Assembly (NCBI RefSeq): GCF_003473485.1
Contig: NC_053049.1
Location: 28,541,292-28,605,291 of the forward strand
DNA from: Medicago truncatula
Lineage: Eukaryota; Streptophyta; Magnoliopsida; Fabales; Fabaceae
Reading direction: 5' to 3'
Length of the DNA: 64,000 nucleotides
Shown here: piece after piece, positions 23,367 to 35,899 of the stretch
How positions within the stretch are numbered: position 1 is the first letter of the stretch
Layout of the letters: every line of letters starts with the position of its first letter
Made by a program: the position numbers and the translations under genes
The notes under the pieces: generated by a model
The model's input: only the letters and a program-made list of their open reading frames with translations
Told to the model about the DNA's origin: nothing
Databases searched by the model: none

Positions 23367-23370
23367 ACAC
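23321..23370 (+). repeat. Poly-C(32) followed by (AC) microsatellite
   Basis: Thirty-two consecutive C at 23321-23352 run straight into an AC dinucleotide repeat up to 23370. On the other strand this is a 32-base G run, which could form a G-quadruplex. The exact run length may be affected by sequencing. Confidence 0.9.
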
Positions 23371-23668
23371 TTTATACCAATATGGAGTGAATGATCCAAG
23401 TTGTGTTGAAGTGGGATATTGAATTAGATTTTTGCTGTGGTATCCATACTTGAGAGTTATCCGTACCTTTTTGATGTGATTTCTCAAAACGGTCCTATAT
23501 TTAAATATTTAGGGAAGGAGGTAGTACATAAAAACACGATAAAGTTGGATTATGTTACGAAAGTTATTAAAACATGGATTATTTAAGACTAAAATTGAAG
23601 GAGGGTAAATGATTGAAAGCTTTAAAATATCACTTATTATTGGTGATATTTCGGTTTAATTCAATATA

Positions 23669-24083
23669 GGGTTAAATATATTTTTGATCCCTATAAATAT
23701 ACCAACTTTTACTTAGTATTTTTTAATGAAATTGTGCAGATATGTGTAGAATAATGTAAAAATATTTCCCAAAAAAAAATTAGAAATTTTTAACAAAATA
23801 TAAATTTAATATGAATTTTTAACCATCAAAAATATAAAAATTCATATTAAATTCATGTTTTGTTAAAAAATTCTAAATTTTTTTTAAAGAGATTCTTTTA
23901 ATATTATGAAATTTTCTGTAAAATCTTATCCAAAAATATGAATTTTACATATGAGTTTACTTTAAAGGAGGGACCAAAAGTGAAGATGAAATTTTTTTGA
24001 GGGACTAAAAATTGAAGGAAAATTTTATAGGGACTAAAACGAAAAGTTGATATATTTATAGGGACCAAAAACATATTTAACCC
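23669..24083. mobile_element. Mutator-like element with 9-bp TSD
   Basis: A 415-bp non-coding element. Ends GGGTTAAATATATTTTTGAT and CAAAAACATATTTAACCC form inverted repeats that continue into CCCTATAAATAT/ATATTTATAGGG. Flanks carry the perfect 9-bp repeat TTCAATATA (23660-23668 and 24084-24092). It belongs to the same family type as the isolated ends at 9367, 14705, 52410 and 57900. Confidence 0.82.
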
Positions 24084-24092
24084 TTCAATATA

Positions 24093-25374
24093 TCGTTCAC
24101 TAGAGTCGTTAATATTCTTCATATGGATCTTCCTTTATGTAGTTTTGCTGATTAAAGCTCGATCAATTAGTATCATCTTTTTCTTCATCATCACCACCTC
24201 CTTCCTTAGTGCCTTCAGCATTCGCAACAGCTCCCATCCCCTTCGGCTAAAATGGTTAGTCCACATGCCACTAAATGAAGTTCTAATATTTTTTTGGGTT
24301 ATGTAATAACTATAAATGAACCGATTCATAGTTATTTAAATCAGAAAGATTTAACTCCTTAGAGAAATATTTATGAGTCAAAACAGATGATTCTAAAATA
24401 GATGAAAAAAGGATTTGGCTGTTGTGTTCTCTTTTCCATGTAAAGTCTGGATACATATTGAGAGTTCTTGGACCCATTTCATATAAGGTTTAAACCTTTC
24501 ATTTAAGCTTGTGTAATATAAATATTTTTCACGAAATTTTTCTTTTTAGAGCATGATCAAGATTGGCTAGAAGGCAACAAGGTACTGATTTTTAATCCTA
24601 TACATTCTGTTGTCTACTAGATTCGCTGGGCAATGCAGGTTCGCCTATCGAATCACTCTTGAATGACAAATGTTTAAAAAATTCAATTATTTGAATTTAA
24701 GACCTAAGCTTCTCTTGCTATTTTGTGCACTATAACATTTAACCGGTATCATGAATTTGGAAATATAGTTTCCTTTCTACATATCAAGTTTTACAATCAA
24801 AACCTTCCACAAAAATGTCATGGTGATTTTTGCATTAAACGAGAACAAAAGTAGCTTTCTATATGAAAATTATAAGTTAAAAGTATAAAACATACCATGA
24901 TGAAGAATGATATGCAAAACTTTGAAGAGAAGTGCAACTAAAAATGAGAAAAAGGAGTATTCTTGTTGTTTTGGATAACTGCATGCATGTTTAATGAGGT
25001 GTTATGCATATTCACAAGGAAGAGGTTTACCCATAGGTTAAAGATTTGGGAAACCAAATCCATGTACAATAAAATAGCTTTGAATGACAAGTTTTCAAAT
25101 AATGGAGTGGTTCAATTTGGTTTCCATGACTTCTTTATTTTTGGTTTTGATCAATTTTATTGATTAATTCTGCAATTTCTGTTTAATATTTGCACAGTTT
25201 ATAATATTCAAAAACAATTTAAACTATTTTTTTTGTTTCAGTTCGGTTAACTGATTTTTTTTGAATATGTGGTTCAGTTCATGAACCATATAAGTGGTTA
25301 CAATTCTTTTTGATTTAGTGTAGTTCAGATCATCCATATGGTTCAATTATCCATATATTTGCACACCCCTACTA
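24093..25374. other. Intergenic, no secure gene
   Basis: Only short frames without domains. 25200-25375 carries GGTTCAGTTC/GGTTCAATT motifs and ends CACACCCCTA, which resembles one end of a hAT-type element with no identified partner. Confidence 0.45.
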
Positions 25375-25488
25375 CCATATAAACTTTATGAAGAGATAAC
25401 TTCAACAACTACATAAAACCTAATATAACATAAAATATCACAAAATACTATTGTATTAATCTGAAATCTCAATGTCTCATCAATTTCC
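25375..25488 (-). repeat. Copia LTR fragment
   Basis: Matches by eye the LTR at about 43080-43337, sharing ATAAAATATCACAAAATACT and CTGAAATCTCAATGTCTCA. Read on the minus strand it starts TGAGACATTGAG. No coding part of the element lies beside it. Confidence 0.6.
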
Positions 25489-27094
25489 CTATTTTCTATT
25501 GCAGTGATGCTTCATTTGCACAAGAGAGAAAAGACTTTGTCTAATATTTCCAAAACTAGCCTTAAACTTCTACCTTGCATTCATCATAACAAATATACAA
25601 TGGTATTTTTAAAGCCATTAAGAATGTCCACAATGAAATTGAATATTTTAGAAGCAAACATTTACAAAGAAACGGAAATTATTTAAGTAAACATCAAATG
25701 TTGGTATTGTAAAATCTCAAGATTGCTTGTAGGATTAAAAAATTTGTTCCCATTAACCAACACAATTTTTTAAAGGGAAAAGATTGGTAGACCACCTTCT
25801 TTCTATACCACTTGGGTACACCCCCTTATGTGGCAGGGATATTTTAGATATTTCACCATTTTCTCTTTCATCGTCCTCTTCTCCTTTCTCTCTCTAAACC
25901 CAAAACAGATCTCTCTCACCACCATCTGCAACACACAAATTCCACCATGCCGACGACTTAATGTCAAGTTTGTAAAAGGGAGGAGAAAGAATGAACCTAA
26001 GTCGTTCAAAGGTTGAGCAAGGTCAACGAATGAAAGGTTTCGGTGAGGGTTCCGCAAAGAATGGTGAGAGAATTTTGGTGAGGGTTTAAGCGACGGTGAC
26101 GAGAAAGGATTGATGAATTTGGATTTTGATTGACGATGAGAAAGAGTTTTAGCGGTGGTGGTGAGGGTTAAGTTCGATGATGAATGTTGATGATGAAGGT
26201 CAATGATGAATGTTCATGAGACATTTTCGGACAACCTCAAAGTACACAAGCGACAGTACACGACGGCGACGGCATCTGTGAAAATTGTGTTGGAATTTCT
26301 TGCCGGAGAGGTGCGAGAAAAGAACAGGGATGAGAGACAGAGAAAGACAAGAGTGAATGAGATGAGAGAGAACATTATTTCTTTTCTTTTTTCTTTTTTG
26401 TATGATGTAGATTATAAAATCTTTTTTTTTTTTAATTATAAAATTGGCCACATAAGAGTGGTAGAAGGGTGTTTGTCCACGTAAGGTGCTCTTTTTTAAA
26501 TTTGTATTGTCCTCACTTTCACACTCTTAAGGAGACTTCTCAATAGTTCACATATCCCAATGGTTCTCCAAGTTAAGCATGCTTAACTATGGAATTTCTA
26601 CATTATACGTTACTAAAGAAAAAAATGCAATTTTTAAAATTTGATTACTTTAAGTCATTCTAAAAAACGAAGCATTTTACTTCTAGTCTATAAGTATGTG
26701 TCATTCTAGTATATATTTGGTTCATTTGCATATCAATTTTTTGAAAGACTATCAAGAGCCACTCTTTGATCGTGTCTCTTCCACATGTGACATTCATCTC
26801 CCTAAATCACCACCACGAAGTGTCATATACATGCAAATGTTGCAATGATTTTAATTATTCAAAATTCTTCATGCATAAGGGATTATAATAGGTATAAATT
26901 AAAATTTTCATTAAACTATCATAAAAAAGGCAAAATTATGCCTTTAACAAATTTAAAACCACCAAAACGCAGTAGTTATAATGCAAACATAGTTTTATGT
27001 TGTTTCAGAAGTCATACAAAGTTTAAATAATTATTGAAAATAGCACACCATCTAGTTTCTTGTTTTGGTTATCCACCCTAGAGGCCTCCACTCA
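25489..27094. other. Intergenic, with a possible TIR element at about 25785-26500
   Basis: The sequence near 25785 (TTGGTAGACCACCTTCTTTC) and near 26440-26500 (GGCCACATAAGAGTGGTAGA to GTAAGGTGCTCTTTT) is weakly inverted-repeat related, with a purine/pyrimidine-rich interior. No target duplication was resolved. The rest is AT-rich spacer. Confidence 0.35.
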
Positions 27095-29642
27095 TTAAAC
27101 ACCAGGAAAAAACATAATTAACTCATCTTGAAGATCTGTGTGACCCTCCAAAAGTGCAGCAGCCTAAAGAAGTTCAACAATGTATGGTTAGAATGAATGT
27201 CTGAACCACATGATTAAAAGAATATATTATTGTCTAAATATTCTTACAAGAGAGGGAAGAAGTTGAATATACCTCGTAGTAAGTCTCGATGTAAGTCTTT
27301 TTTCTATCTGTCAGCATGTTCATGATGTAAAGAAATGACTTGAAAACATGACGATCACCTTCATACCGAGTCTGCGGAAAGAAAATATTCAATGATTATA
27401 TTCAATGATTATAAATAAGTTTTACCTAAGTTCACAATAATTAATATTATCATTTCAAAATTGTCATATCATTGACATGTTCTTATGAAAGAATTTTATA
27501 CACAAGATTAAATGAATAGACAAGTAGTTTGTGGAATATAATTATGTTTTTTTGGAACCAAGAGGATCTTAGCCCTAAGAAAAGAAAGCTACACAACAAT
27601 TTTTGAATAAGTTGAAACTCAATAACAACAAGCAGCAACACAATGTTGAATACAATCAAGCATATGGTCAAACCAAATTTATGGATCACCAGATTCAAAA
27701 CCGACAATAACTAAGGATTAAAAAAAGCATCCAATTCATTGTCGTAATGAAAAACATTTGCATCTCAATTAATTAAAGTAACCTTTAAGTTATGGAGCCC
27801 TATGGAATCCACATGGAGCTCCAAGAACCGTAAACCAATATCATGAGGCAAAGACAAGCCGATAATGCTATTTTGAAAATAGGAAGGCCAAAATCGCAAG
27901 TTAGAGGGCCTAACTTTTGCGAAAGGGTTGAAACTTAGGGGGCCAATAATGCTATTTTGAAAATAGGGGGGCCAAAATCGCAAGTTTTACAAACTTGGGG
28001 GGCCAAAAGTGCATTTTAGCCATATAAATTAGAACATGCTTCCTTATTTACTTGTCTCCACCAGGAATACCAAGAAGTTTTCCCCACCAACACTCCAATA
28101 TGTAAAGTTTGTAACGATGACTTCATTTTTTATATTGAAATTAATTTACCCATCAAAACTAGCTGAGAAAAACAAACATCAGTCGTTAATATGAACCAAG
28201 TGCGTCAAAGTATGCATGCACACTGAAAACCGCACAACTAATGCAAAACAAAAACTCAACAACAATTATACAATGATAACAAAAAGGATCTCTAATTGCA
28301 TCATCAGAAATCAACCAACAATCAATCGTCCTTGATAATCCCTAATAATGGTACACCTTCTTTGTCAGAAGAAACCTCTGAATGACCCTCATGTTATCTT
28401 GACCTAAAAAAATATTTTTTTTTTCTTTCCAATTTACCTTTATTGTGCTTAATTTATTTATTTTATTAATGAAAGAAAATGTTTGGAAAATAACTTTGAA
28501 AATGAGTGGTTTTTCCCTCCCCCTCCAATTTGTTGTGTTTTCTTGTATGTTAAGTTATTCGCCATTATACTTCGCATTCTCTTTCTCTAAATAACCCTCC
28601 ATGTTGTTACCGAAATTCGCACAACACATGAAGATTGTAGCACTATACTACATAGTTCCTATCCTTGATCGCAAATATGTCTAGCAGTGGTTTAGTAAGA
28701 TCAACATCCACAAAAGCGAGCATATTTACTCTTTTAGCAAATATGATTGTAAACATGATGTATTCCACAAATTCCACAAACGTCAATTTCCTTAACTTAG
28801 GTCCATAAGTTGTACCACAAGTGGGTGACTTGGGAAAATGTAACCAAACAAGTTTAAGAATGAGACTAAAAGTATAAACTCTAACTAAGGTGTACCTCAT
28901 TTGTATATAAAAAAATTACCTTAACTTTGCTGACAAACTCATTAGCGTGTTCAGGTCCACCAAATGGCTCATTCCTTAATGGAGTTGTGATATCCTCCTC
29001 TCCACCAAGCATCATCTGAGGAGATTGTGCATTAAGAGGTTCTAATTCTTCCGATGGAATTGTCATTTCACATTCATCAAGAATCATAGGATCAAGTTGT
29101 TCAGTTTCATGTGAAATTGGGATTTGATAACCACTTGGTGCAAAGATGTTGAATCCTGTAATCAGGTCATTATGTCCTTTAAACAACTCTTTCACCTCCA
29201 TTACAACATCATGGTAATTAATCCTATAAATCAACAAAATAAATATATTGAAGTTAATTTTCGCAAATAAAATTAAGATCCGGCCTCCCGTGGTAAACTA
29301 TAAATAATATAGGAAATTGCACAAATAGAAAAATGTAAATTACCGACCTTAATTAGAGATGAAAAAAATTGGTTTAAATTTGCATTTATTTTACATATTT
29401 TTTTCGTCCCAAATATTGGTCAAGTGATTGAAAATTTTGAAGTTATGCTAAGAAAAAAATAGTGATGGAAAGAATGTGGAACAAGTAAACATATGAACTA
29501 ACCGTTCATCTTTGTAATCCTTCATTATTTTCAAAAAGTAAGAATAGTTTTCCATTTTATCTCTAAAGACATCCTTGACTGCCTTAAGATATGCAAAGGC
29601 ATCATCTTCGGTTAGTTTCTTACCACCTTGACTCGTACTCAT
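27095..29642 (-). CDS. SIN3-like protein with only PAH1 and PAH2
   Basis: Four minus-strand exons close in frame as 203 residues: 29503-29642, 28920-29223, 27273-27371, 27095-27163. Residues about 9-80 form a paired amphipathic helix ([20 protein letters not shown], then [18 protein letters not shown]). An acidic linker follows, and about 141-203 form a second ([20 protein letters not shown], then [19 protein letters not shown]). PAH domains of SIN3 co-repressors bind transcription factors and bring in histone deacetylases. This product stops right after PAH2, so the HDAC-interacting region of full SIN3 (well over 1,000 residues) is absent. Short SIN3-like genes are known in plants. The start at MSTSQGG is the only ATG before PAH1 in a sensible context. 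The 1,548-base second intron contains repeats. It may be a real small gene or a degraded one; no stops or frameshifts seen. Confidence 0.72.
27859..28020. repeat. Two-copy repeat in the SIN3-like intron
   Basis: AATAATGCTATTTTGAAAAT-AGG...GGCCAAAATCGCAAG occurs near 27859 and 27943 (period about 84). The block ends GGGGGGCCAAAAGTGCATTT-TAGCC, which resembles the end of a plant TIR element. Confidence 0.5.
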
Positions 29643-29924
29643 CTTTGTTTCGAGCTTTACTAATTCCCTAAAGTTTGACAAAATATAGTTAGAATGTTGG
29701 AATGATTTCATCAATGATAAAGAATTCTGCATATTATCATGTGATTTAAACACAATTTATCATAAGAAATTTTTTATCCTAAGGCAAACTTTATATATAA
29801 ACCAAAAATAAAATTACTTATAGTTTTTCTTTAAAAAAAAAAAAACTATGTATCAATGAAACATTATTCAAAGCAGAAAGAAAACACAAAACACATAGTA
29901 AAATAAATTAAAGAAATATCCAAC

Positions 29925-31155
29925 AAATAAACGTTACAAAAACGACGCGCCAAAAACCAATGTACCAAACAAAATTCTCAATACTTGAAAAATCATAATG
30001 ATTTAAATCGTAAATAATTTTTTTAGTTTAAAGAGCATATATAAATAAACATTACGAAAAAAAATACAAAAAAGACACGACAAAACCAACACCAAACCAA
30101 ATTATGCAATTCTCAATAGCTGAAAAATCCCAACTTAATACTCAATTGGTTGCACCCTTCAATGATTTAAATCATAAATAAAACTTGTAGTTTAGAGAGC
30201 AGATATTCTTAAAGACAAGCCAAAAAACAACACCACACCAAATTACGCAATTCTCAATAGCTGAAAAATACCAACTTAATACTCAATTGGTTGCACCCTT
30301 CAATGATTTAAATCATAAATAAAACTTGTAGTTTAGAGAGCAGATATTCTTAAAGACAAGCCAAAAAACAATACCACACCAAATTACGCAATTCTCAATA
30401 ATTGAAAAACCCAAAATTAAAATGCAATTGGTTGCACCCATCAATGAGTTAAATCATTAATAAAACTTGTATTTTGGAGAGCAAATACAAATACACATTA
30501 CGGAAAGAAAAAACACAAAAAAGACGCGCCAAAAACTAACATCAAACCAAATTACGCAATTCTCAATAGTTGAGAAATCCCAAATTAATACTCAACCGGT
30601 TGCACCCATCAATGATTTAAATCATAATTGAATCTCGTAGTTTAGAGAGGAGATATAAATAAACATTATGAAAAAAAACTCAAATAAGATGTGCTAAAAA
30701 TCAACACCAAACCAAATCACGGAATTCTCAATGGCTGAAAAACCCTAAATTTATAATCAATTGGTTGCACCCATCAATGATTAAATCGTAAATAAATTTC
30801 GTAGTTTAAAGAGCATATATAAATAAACATAAAAAATAATACAAAAAAGACGCGCCAAAAACCAATACGAAACCAAATTACATAATTAATAATCAAATGC
30901 TGAAAAACCCCAAATTAACACTCAAATGTTTGCACACATGAATGATTTAATCGTAAATAAAACTTGTAGTTTTGAAAGCAGATATAAATAAACATTATGA
31001 AAAAACTAAAAAAAGACGCGCCAAAAACCAACACCAAACTAAATTACGCAATTCTCAATAGTTGAAAAACCCTCAATCAAAACACAATTGATTTCACCCA
31101 TCAATGATTTAAATCATAAAAAAAACTTGTAGTTTAGAGAGCAGATATAAATAAC
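29925..31155. repeat. Tandem array of about eight 135-168 bp units
   Basis: The phrase AATTACGCAATTCTCAATAG recurs, with changes, at about 29972, 30107, 30248, 30389, 30557, 30722, 30886 and 31049. Each unit then has GGTTGCACCCATCAATGATT, AAACTTGTAGTTTAGAGAGC and, in the longer units, GACGCGCCAAAAACCAA. Units 2 and 3 are nearly identical at 141 bp, while others are 163-168 bp, so a roughly 25-bp segment is variable. The array lies just 5' of the SIN3-like gene. No coding potential. Confidence 0.88.
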
Positions 31156-33631
31156 AAATGATAGAGCAATTTTAGATCATTTGAAGAAGAAAAAAATAAA
31201 GCAAAGTAAAACCATTTGAAAAATATAGATCGATTTGAAAAAATATAGATCCATTTGAACAAATTAAACTCAAGCAAAATAAAGCTAAAGATTCAAAATT
31301 GTTTCATTGGAAATGAAAACATGTTCCACGACAGAGATTCAATTGTTAAAAATAACTAATCTATGTGTTTATGGTTCTTTTATTTCACTTCTCTACACTT
31401 ACCCGCCTTAACAATTGAATCTTTGTTAGGCCGGAAATCTAGTTCAATAAACTCTAGTTCAAGTGAAGATATTGAAGACTACAAAAAAAAAAATGGAGAA
31501 TAAGAATTTAACACCATCTAATTGCAATTAAACAGCTTACCCAGAATGAGCCTAATCCTTACGGCGGACTCAAATTTGCATTAGATCAACGTAAAGCAAG
31601 GTAAGGAAAATTTACAACATTTAAGAGAGGTTTGAAACAAAAGCCTTTGTTAAGTGCATGTGTAATATATTTTTATATATATTATTAATAAAAATATAAT
31701 ATTTAGACCCCATAAACAAGTGGGCAGGGGTTCGATCCCTGATTCTTGTGTATGGAACAAATTTTATTGGAAGGCGAGAACGCATTTTATGTGTTAATAA
31801 AAACTTAATACATATAAATGGTAACAAACAAACAAAAAATTGAAAACATGCATAAGATTCTCTTCGGGAAAAAGTAGTGGATGCCAGATAAACTATAGCT
31901 AATTGCGGATGATCTATATTGAATAACTAATAAATTTTCATCTAGTAAGCTCACAACGAATAAGAATTAAGCCAACATAAATCGAATTTGAGTATTTGAT
32001 AAAATTAACAATTAAAAATATAATATTTATGCGTTACAAACTAAAACTTTATTTGAAATGGTTTTTAAAAAACGTTATACATGCAAAAAATTCTTTTTGC
32101 ACGTGACAAAAGATTATACGAATTTGTGCGTAATATTTTTTGCTAATGCAAAAGATTATAACCACAACTTAGACATTTGAACCGTCAGAACTAATTAATT
32201 CTCAAGTCGGCAATGAAACATCAATTATTTTGCATGGGTTACACACCCAAGCTTCCAAATGCACGAGGAATATAATTCATGATATTCATTTGTAGAAAAG
32301 AGTCGGTCTTATCAACTCTTTCTACACCACGTTGATATAATTACTTTTGTATGAGCTGAAAATAAAGTTAAAAGATTTACTCTTTCGTTTGTTTTGTCAA
32401 TTAGTTTAGTGACTAGAAATTCACCTTTTAAAATGAATAAATGAAATGTTGGCTCTTTAAAAAAAAGTTTTAAAAAAAGTTGAGTGTCTAGGATTTGAAC
32501 CCAGACTCCCTACATATATTATATAATGTTCATATCAATTGAGTTAAACTCATAGAAACCATTCCATATTTTCTTTACTAATTAATGATGAATGCATACA
32601 TTTTTTTTAAAGTAAATTGATACATTTTTATGAATGGATACATTTCATTTGTCAAAAAAAAAAAATGAATGGATACATTTCATACGACAAACGAAAATAC
32701 TATATGGGTTGATTTGACCGTAACATATTACTTAAATTGATATATTTCTTTTTTAAAGATATTACTTAAATTGATATTAGACTATCAGCAGTATATATGT
32801 TTAGAAGAAACATTTTAAAAACGTTAATTTAAATAAGTTCTTTATATGTAAAAAAGGTTGATTTAATAATCTTATCTATTTGTGATTTAATTTACTGTAA
32901 ATAATTTTAGGCTATCATCTCCATCTGTGTCGTTTTTATTTGTCATAAAATTCATTGTTTTACTAAAATTTGGTAAAGCTTCACACTGTATAGTAATTTT
33001 TAGAGGTCCATAAAATAATGGATATTATATAATTACAAATATATATCAATCAAATAATTTCTTAATATGTGTGTCAAAGTCTTAAACTAATAAATATATT
33101 TTTTCCTAGAAAAAAATTATATTATGAGAGAGTACGGTTTTACAGTAAAAAGAATTCAATGCACCTAATTATTGAATAATTTTGATAGCTAAATACTAAA
33201 CTAACAAAAGTATCTAATTACTTTTTTGTATTTTTACCAAAACAAAAAAATTGACAAACGTAAAATTTAAAGTATTGGATGGGTCAAATTTATTTAGCCA
33301 AAAAAACCATTAACTATAATTTGACTAAATATTCTCTCAAAAAAATTGACTATATATATATTTTTTTTTGACAAGAATTGACTATATATTTTATTAGCTA
33401 AAAGAAGAAAAGATAATGTGACTAAATATATATTTTGTTTAGTTCCTGAATTTAATCTGACTCGAGTCGGGAGGATCTATATAAAAGAGGGTAATAAAAT
33501 TCTCCTTGCATTTTCTCAACAAAAAAAAAAATCTCCTTGCATCTTTTGTTTTTCATCCATAAATTGAATCCCCGACCCATGATTAAGAAATATTTGAATA
33601 ATTTATTAAATGTAAAAGAAAAAGTTAATTT
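31156..33631. other. Intergenic AT-rich spacer
   Basis: No gene. 32470-32570 contains, on the minus strand, GAGTTTAACTCAATTGATAT followed by CTGGGTTCAAATCCTAGAC, a tRNA/SINE-like A-box and B-box arrangement without clear ends. 31710-31745 has an isolated B-box-like GGTTCGATCCC. Confidence 0.45.
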
Positions 33632-35640
33632 TTTTTTAAAAGGCAAAAATAAAACTTATATTAACAACAAAGACTTCGTCCCTTCCGCACAAGGAGTGTT
33701 AGAAGGGAACGACAATAATTATACAAGAGTTCAGTCAAAAGACTTTGCTAAACAAAGAACAGGAAACAGTTAGCCTATATCCAAACAAAGTAAAGGGCTG
33801 GCAAACCAACCGTGAACCTCGAACACATGAATAACATTAGCTGCCTTTAGCCACCAATAAGAATGGATTTGAACCTTTTCGACCAATTGATGAATAGAAT
33901 TTTCAATGTTGTTGAACTGTCTATTATTACGCTCAGTCCACAACACCCACACACAAGCTAACCATAACAGTTGCTTGAAAGAACGATGTTTTGATGTTGA
34001 TCCTAGCAAATAAGAGAATTGAACAAAGTGATCAGAAGTGTCAAAAGGGATCGACCCCATTAACCCCAATCCAAGCACGAACATGCTGCCATAAGTCTCT
34101 AAATATAGGGCAGGAAACAAATAAATATCGAGTTGTCTCCACTTCCCCACAACCAGAAACACACTGATGCACATCCTAAACCAAGATACCATGAACCGCC
34201 AGATTTGACTTTGTTGGAAACAGATTGCGAAGCAGCCTTCAAGCAAGAATAGAGACCTTTAGCGGGACATGTCTGTGCCACACCAAAGTTGACGCCTCAT
34301 CCACAATAGTATTACCGCCAGAAGTTAACATATCATAAACAGAACAGACATAATATTTTCCTGAATTATCAAGTTGCCATCTCCATTCATCTGACTTTGT
34401 GACCTGCAAAATAATGTTAGAAAACAACGTCTGACACTCCTTAACTAACGCCTCCTCCCAGTCCCACAACCTCCTCCGCCACTGCCAAGCCTCACCACCT
34501 TCCTTCTAGAAACGGAGGGAGTATCTCTTTAGCTAATTGAATTATCTTCTCTTGTTCTGAAGCACCAATCGACAACAAGGGGGAAACATCAACCTGGGTC
34601 TCCGAAAAAATTTCTCTTTAGATGAGTTAGAGTTATTCACCTGCTCTTGAATGTTCTGCTTTGTAAGCTCAACGTTCTCAGTGTGCTCTGGGAGAGGAGC
34701 ATGTTGTGCAACAAGTTTCAAAACGGTCCCTACGGATTTCTTAAAACTTTTATCAATAGCCTCATATGTGACATTATGCAAAACTAAACCAAAAGAAGCG
34801 ATGGGCGAAGAAGGTTCACCAATATAACTAGGTAATGTGTTGCATGCGCTATCAACGAGGTCTCTATGGATTTCTAGATAACAATAACATGTGATCTCTC
34901 TGCAATGATAAGTTTCTCTTTAATGACAGGTGCATCTTCAAAGATAGGATCATCCTATGTAGGCTTGGTAGTACCGGCCTCAACCTCCTTTTCACGAGGT
35001 TGCCATTTTTGGGCTGTTATTTTTTTTGGGACAACTTGCTCAATTAGTAAATGTTTCTTACCATGGTCAATCTTTTCTTTTTTTGTCTAGGGTCCAGCCA
35101 CTCACAAGTGGAGATACTATGACAAATGATGTGACAAGAAGTACAAAATGGAGGAAGATATTCATATTGGACTTCAACGTTGAAAGTGTAGTGTTCCCTA
35201 TCAACCAATATCTCATCATAATGCACTTTGACAAATCCATATCTACGAAGATGCGTGCGTAGTGACCAAATACTCTATTTTGTGTTGATGCGTCAATAAT
35301 GAGAAGGGTACCCATGGAACTTGAAATTTCAAAAAGAGTATGATCTTCTCAATACTTTTGAGGTAACTTCACGAGTTTAATCCAAATTTGAGCATGTGCC
35401 TAATGTTGAGTGTGTAGTTGAAATTTGGTGGAACCTGAGATAAATCCGCCACGCAAGAGTCAAATTGAATCTTGAAAACAACAACTGATGAAATACATGT
35501 ATACCTAAACGAGAGTCAATTTATGGAAGAAGAATCAATCGATGAAATACACCAATTGAATAATTCACCAAAAGCCACTGAATAAAAAAGTTCGTGTTTC
35601 GATATGGTTGTCTTATGTGCATGGATAAGAAGCACAATGC
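33632..35640 (-). mobile_element. Degenerate, internally deleted LINE
   Basis: Read on the minus strand from about 35640: remnants of the plant LINE ORF1 DUF4283-type region (LVKLPQKYW, STQNRVFGHYARIFVDMDLS, then in another frame DEILVDREHYTFNVEVQYEY) with a zinc knuckle CTSCHIICHSISTC. The sequence then jumps to the very end of ORF2, the zf-RVT region (HRHVPLKVSILA at 34239-34469, LWLACVWVLWTERNNRQF and WWLKAANVIHVFEVHGW at 33770-34246). The endonuclease and nearly all of the reverse transcriptase are missing, and several frameshifts are present. The 3' tail after the stop ends in an A-run (T-run at 33628-33637 on +). Confidence 0.75.
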
Positions 35641-35899
35641 TTACACTTACCAAGAATGGTAAATGATTAATCGAATTTTTGTAGCGACGACACTCATGCT
35701 AGGGGAAACCCTAGCATAGCATTTTTTATATTCATTTGATGAATAAACTCATACTTTAGAAATTAAATAATTAAATATAAAATTCAATTTTTTATTACAC
35801 TATAAAATTCATTTTTTGTTAAATGCGAAGTAGAAATTATTACTAAGAATAGTGATGCTGATGAACATTTTACGGTTGTATCATGAGGGTCCTTAAAAA

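Noticed and set aside
23218..23487. Minus-strand frame with a glycine run
   Set aside because: The glycines are the translation of the poly-C tract; no gene features.
29925..31155. CRISPR-like array
   Set aside because: Units are 135-168 bp, contiguous and diverged, with no short repeat/unique spacer pattern. This is a eukaryotic tandem repeat.
31710..31745. tRNA-like B box GGTTCGATCCC
   Set aside because: No cloverleaf, acceptor stem or A box at the right spacing. At most a SINE scrap.
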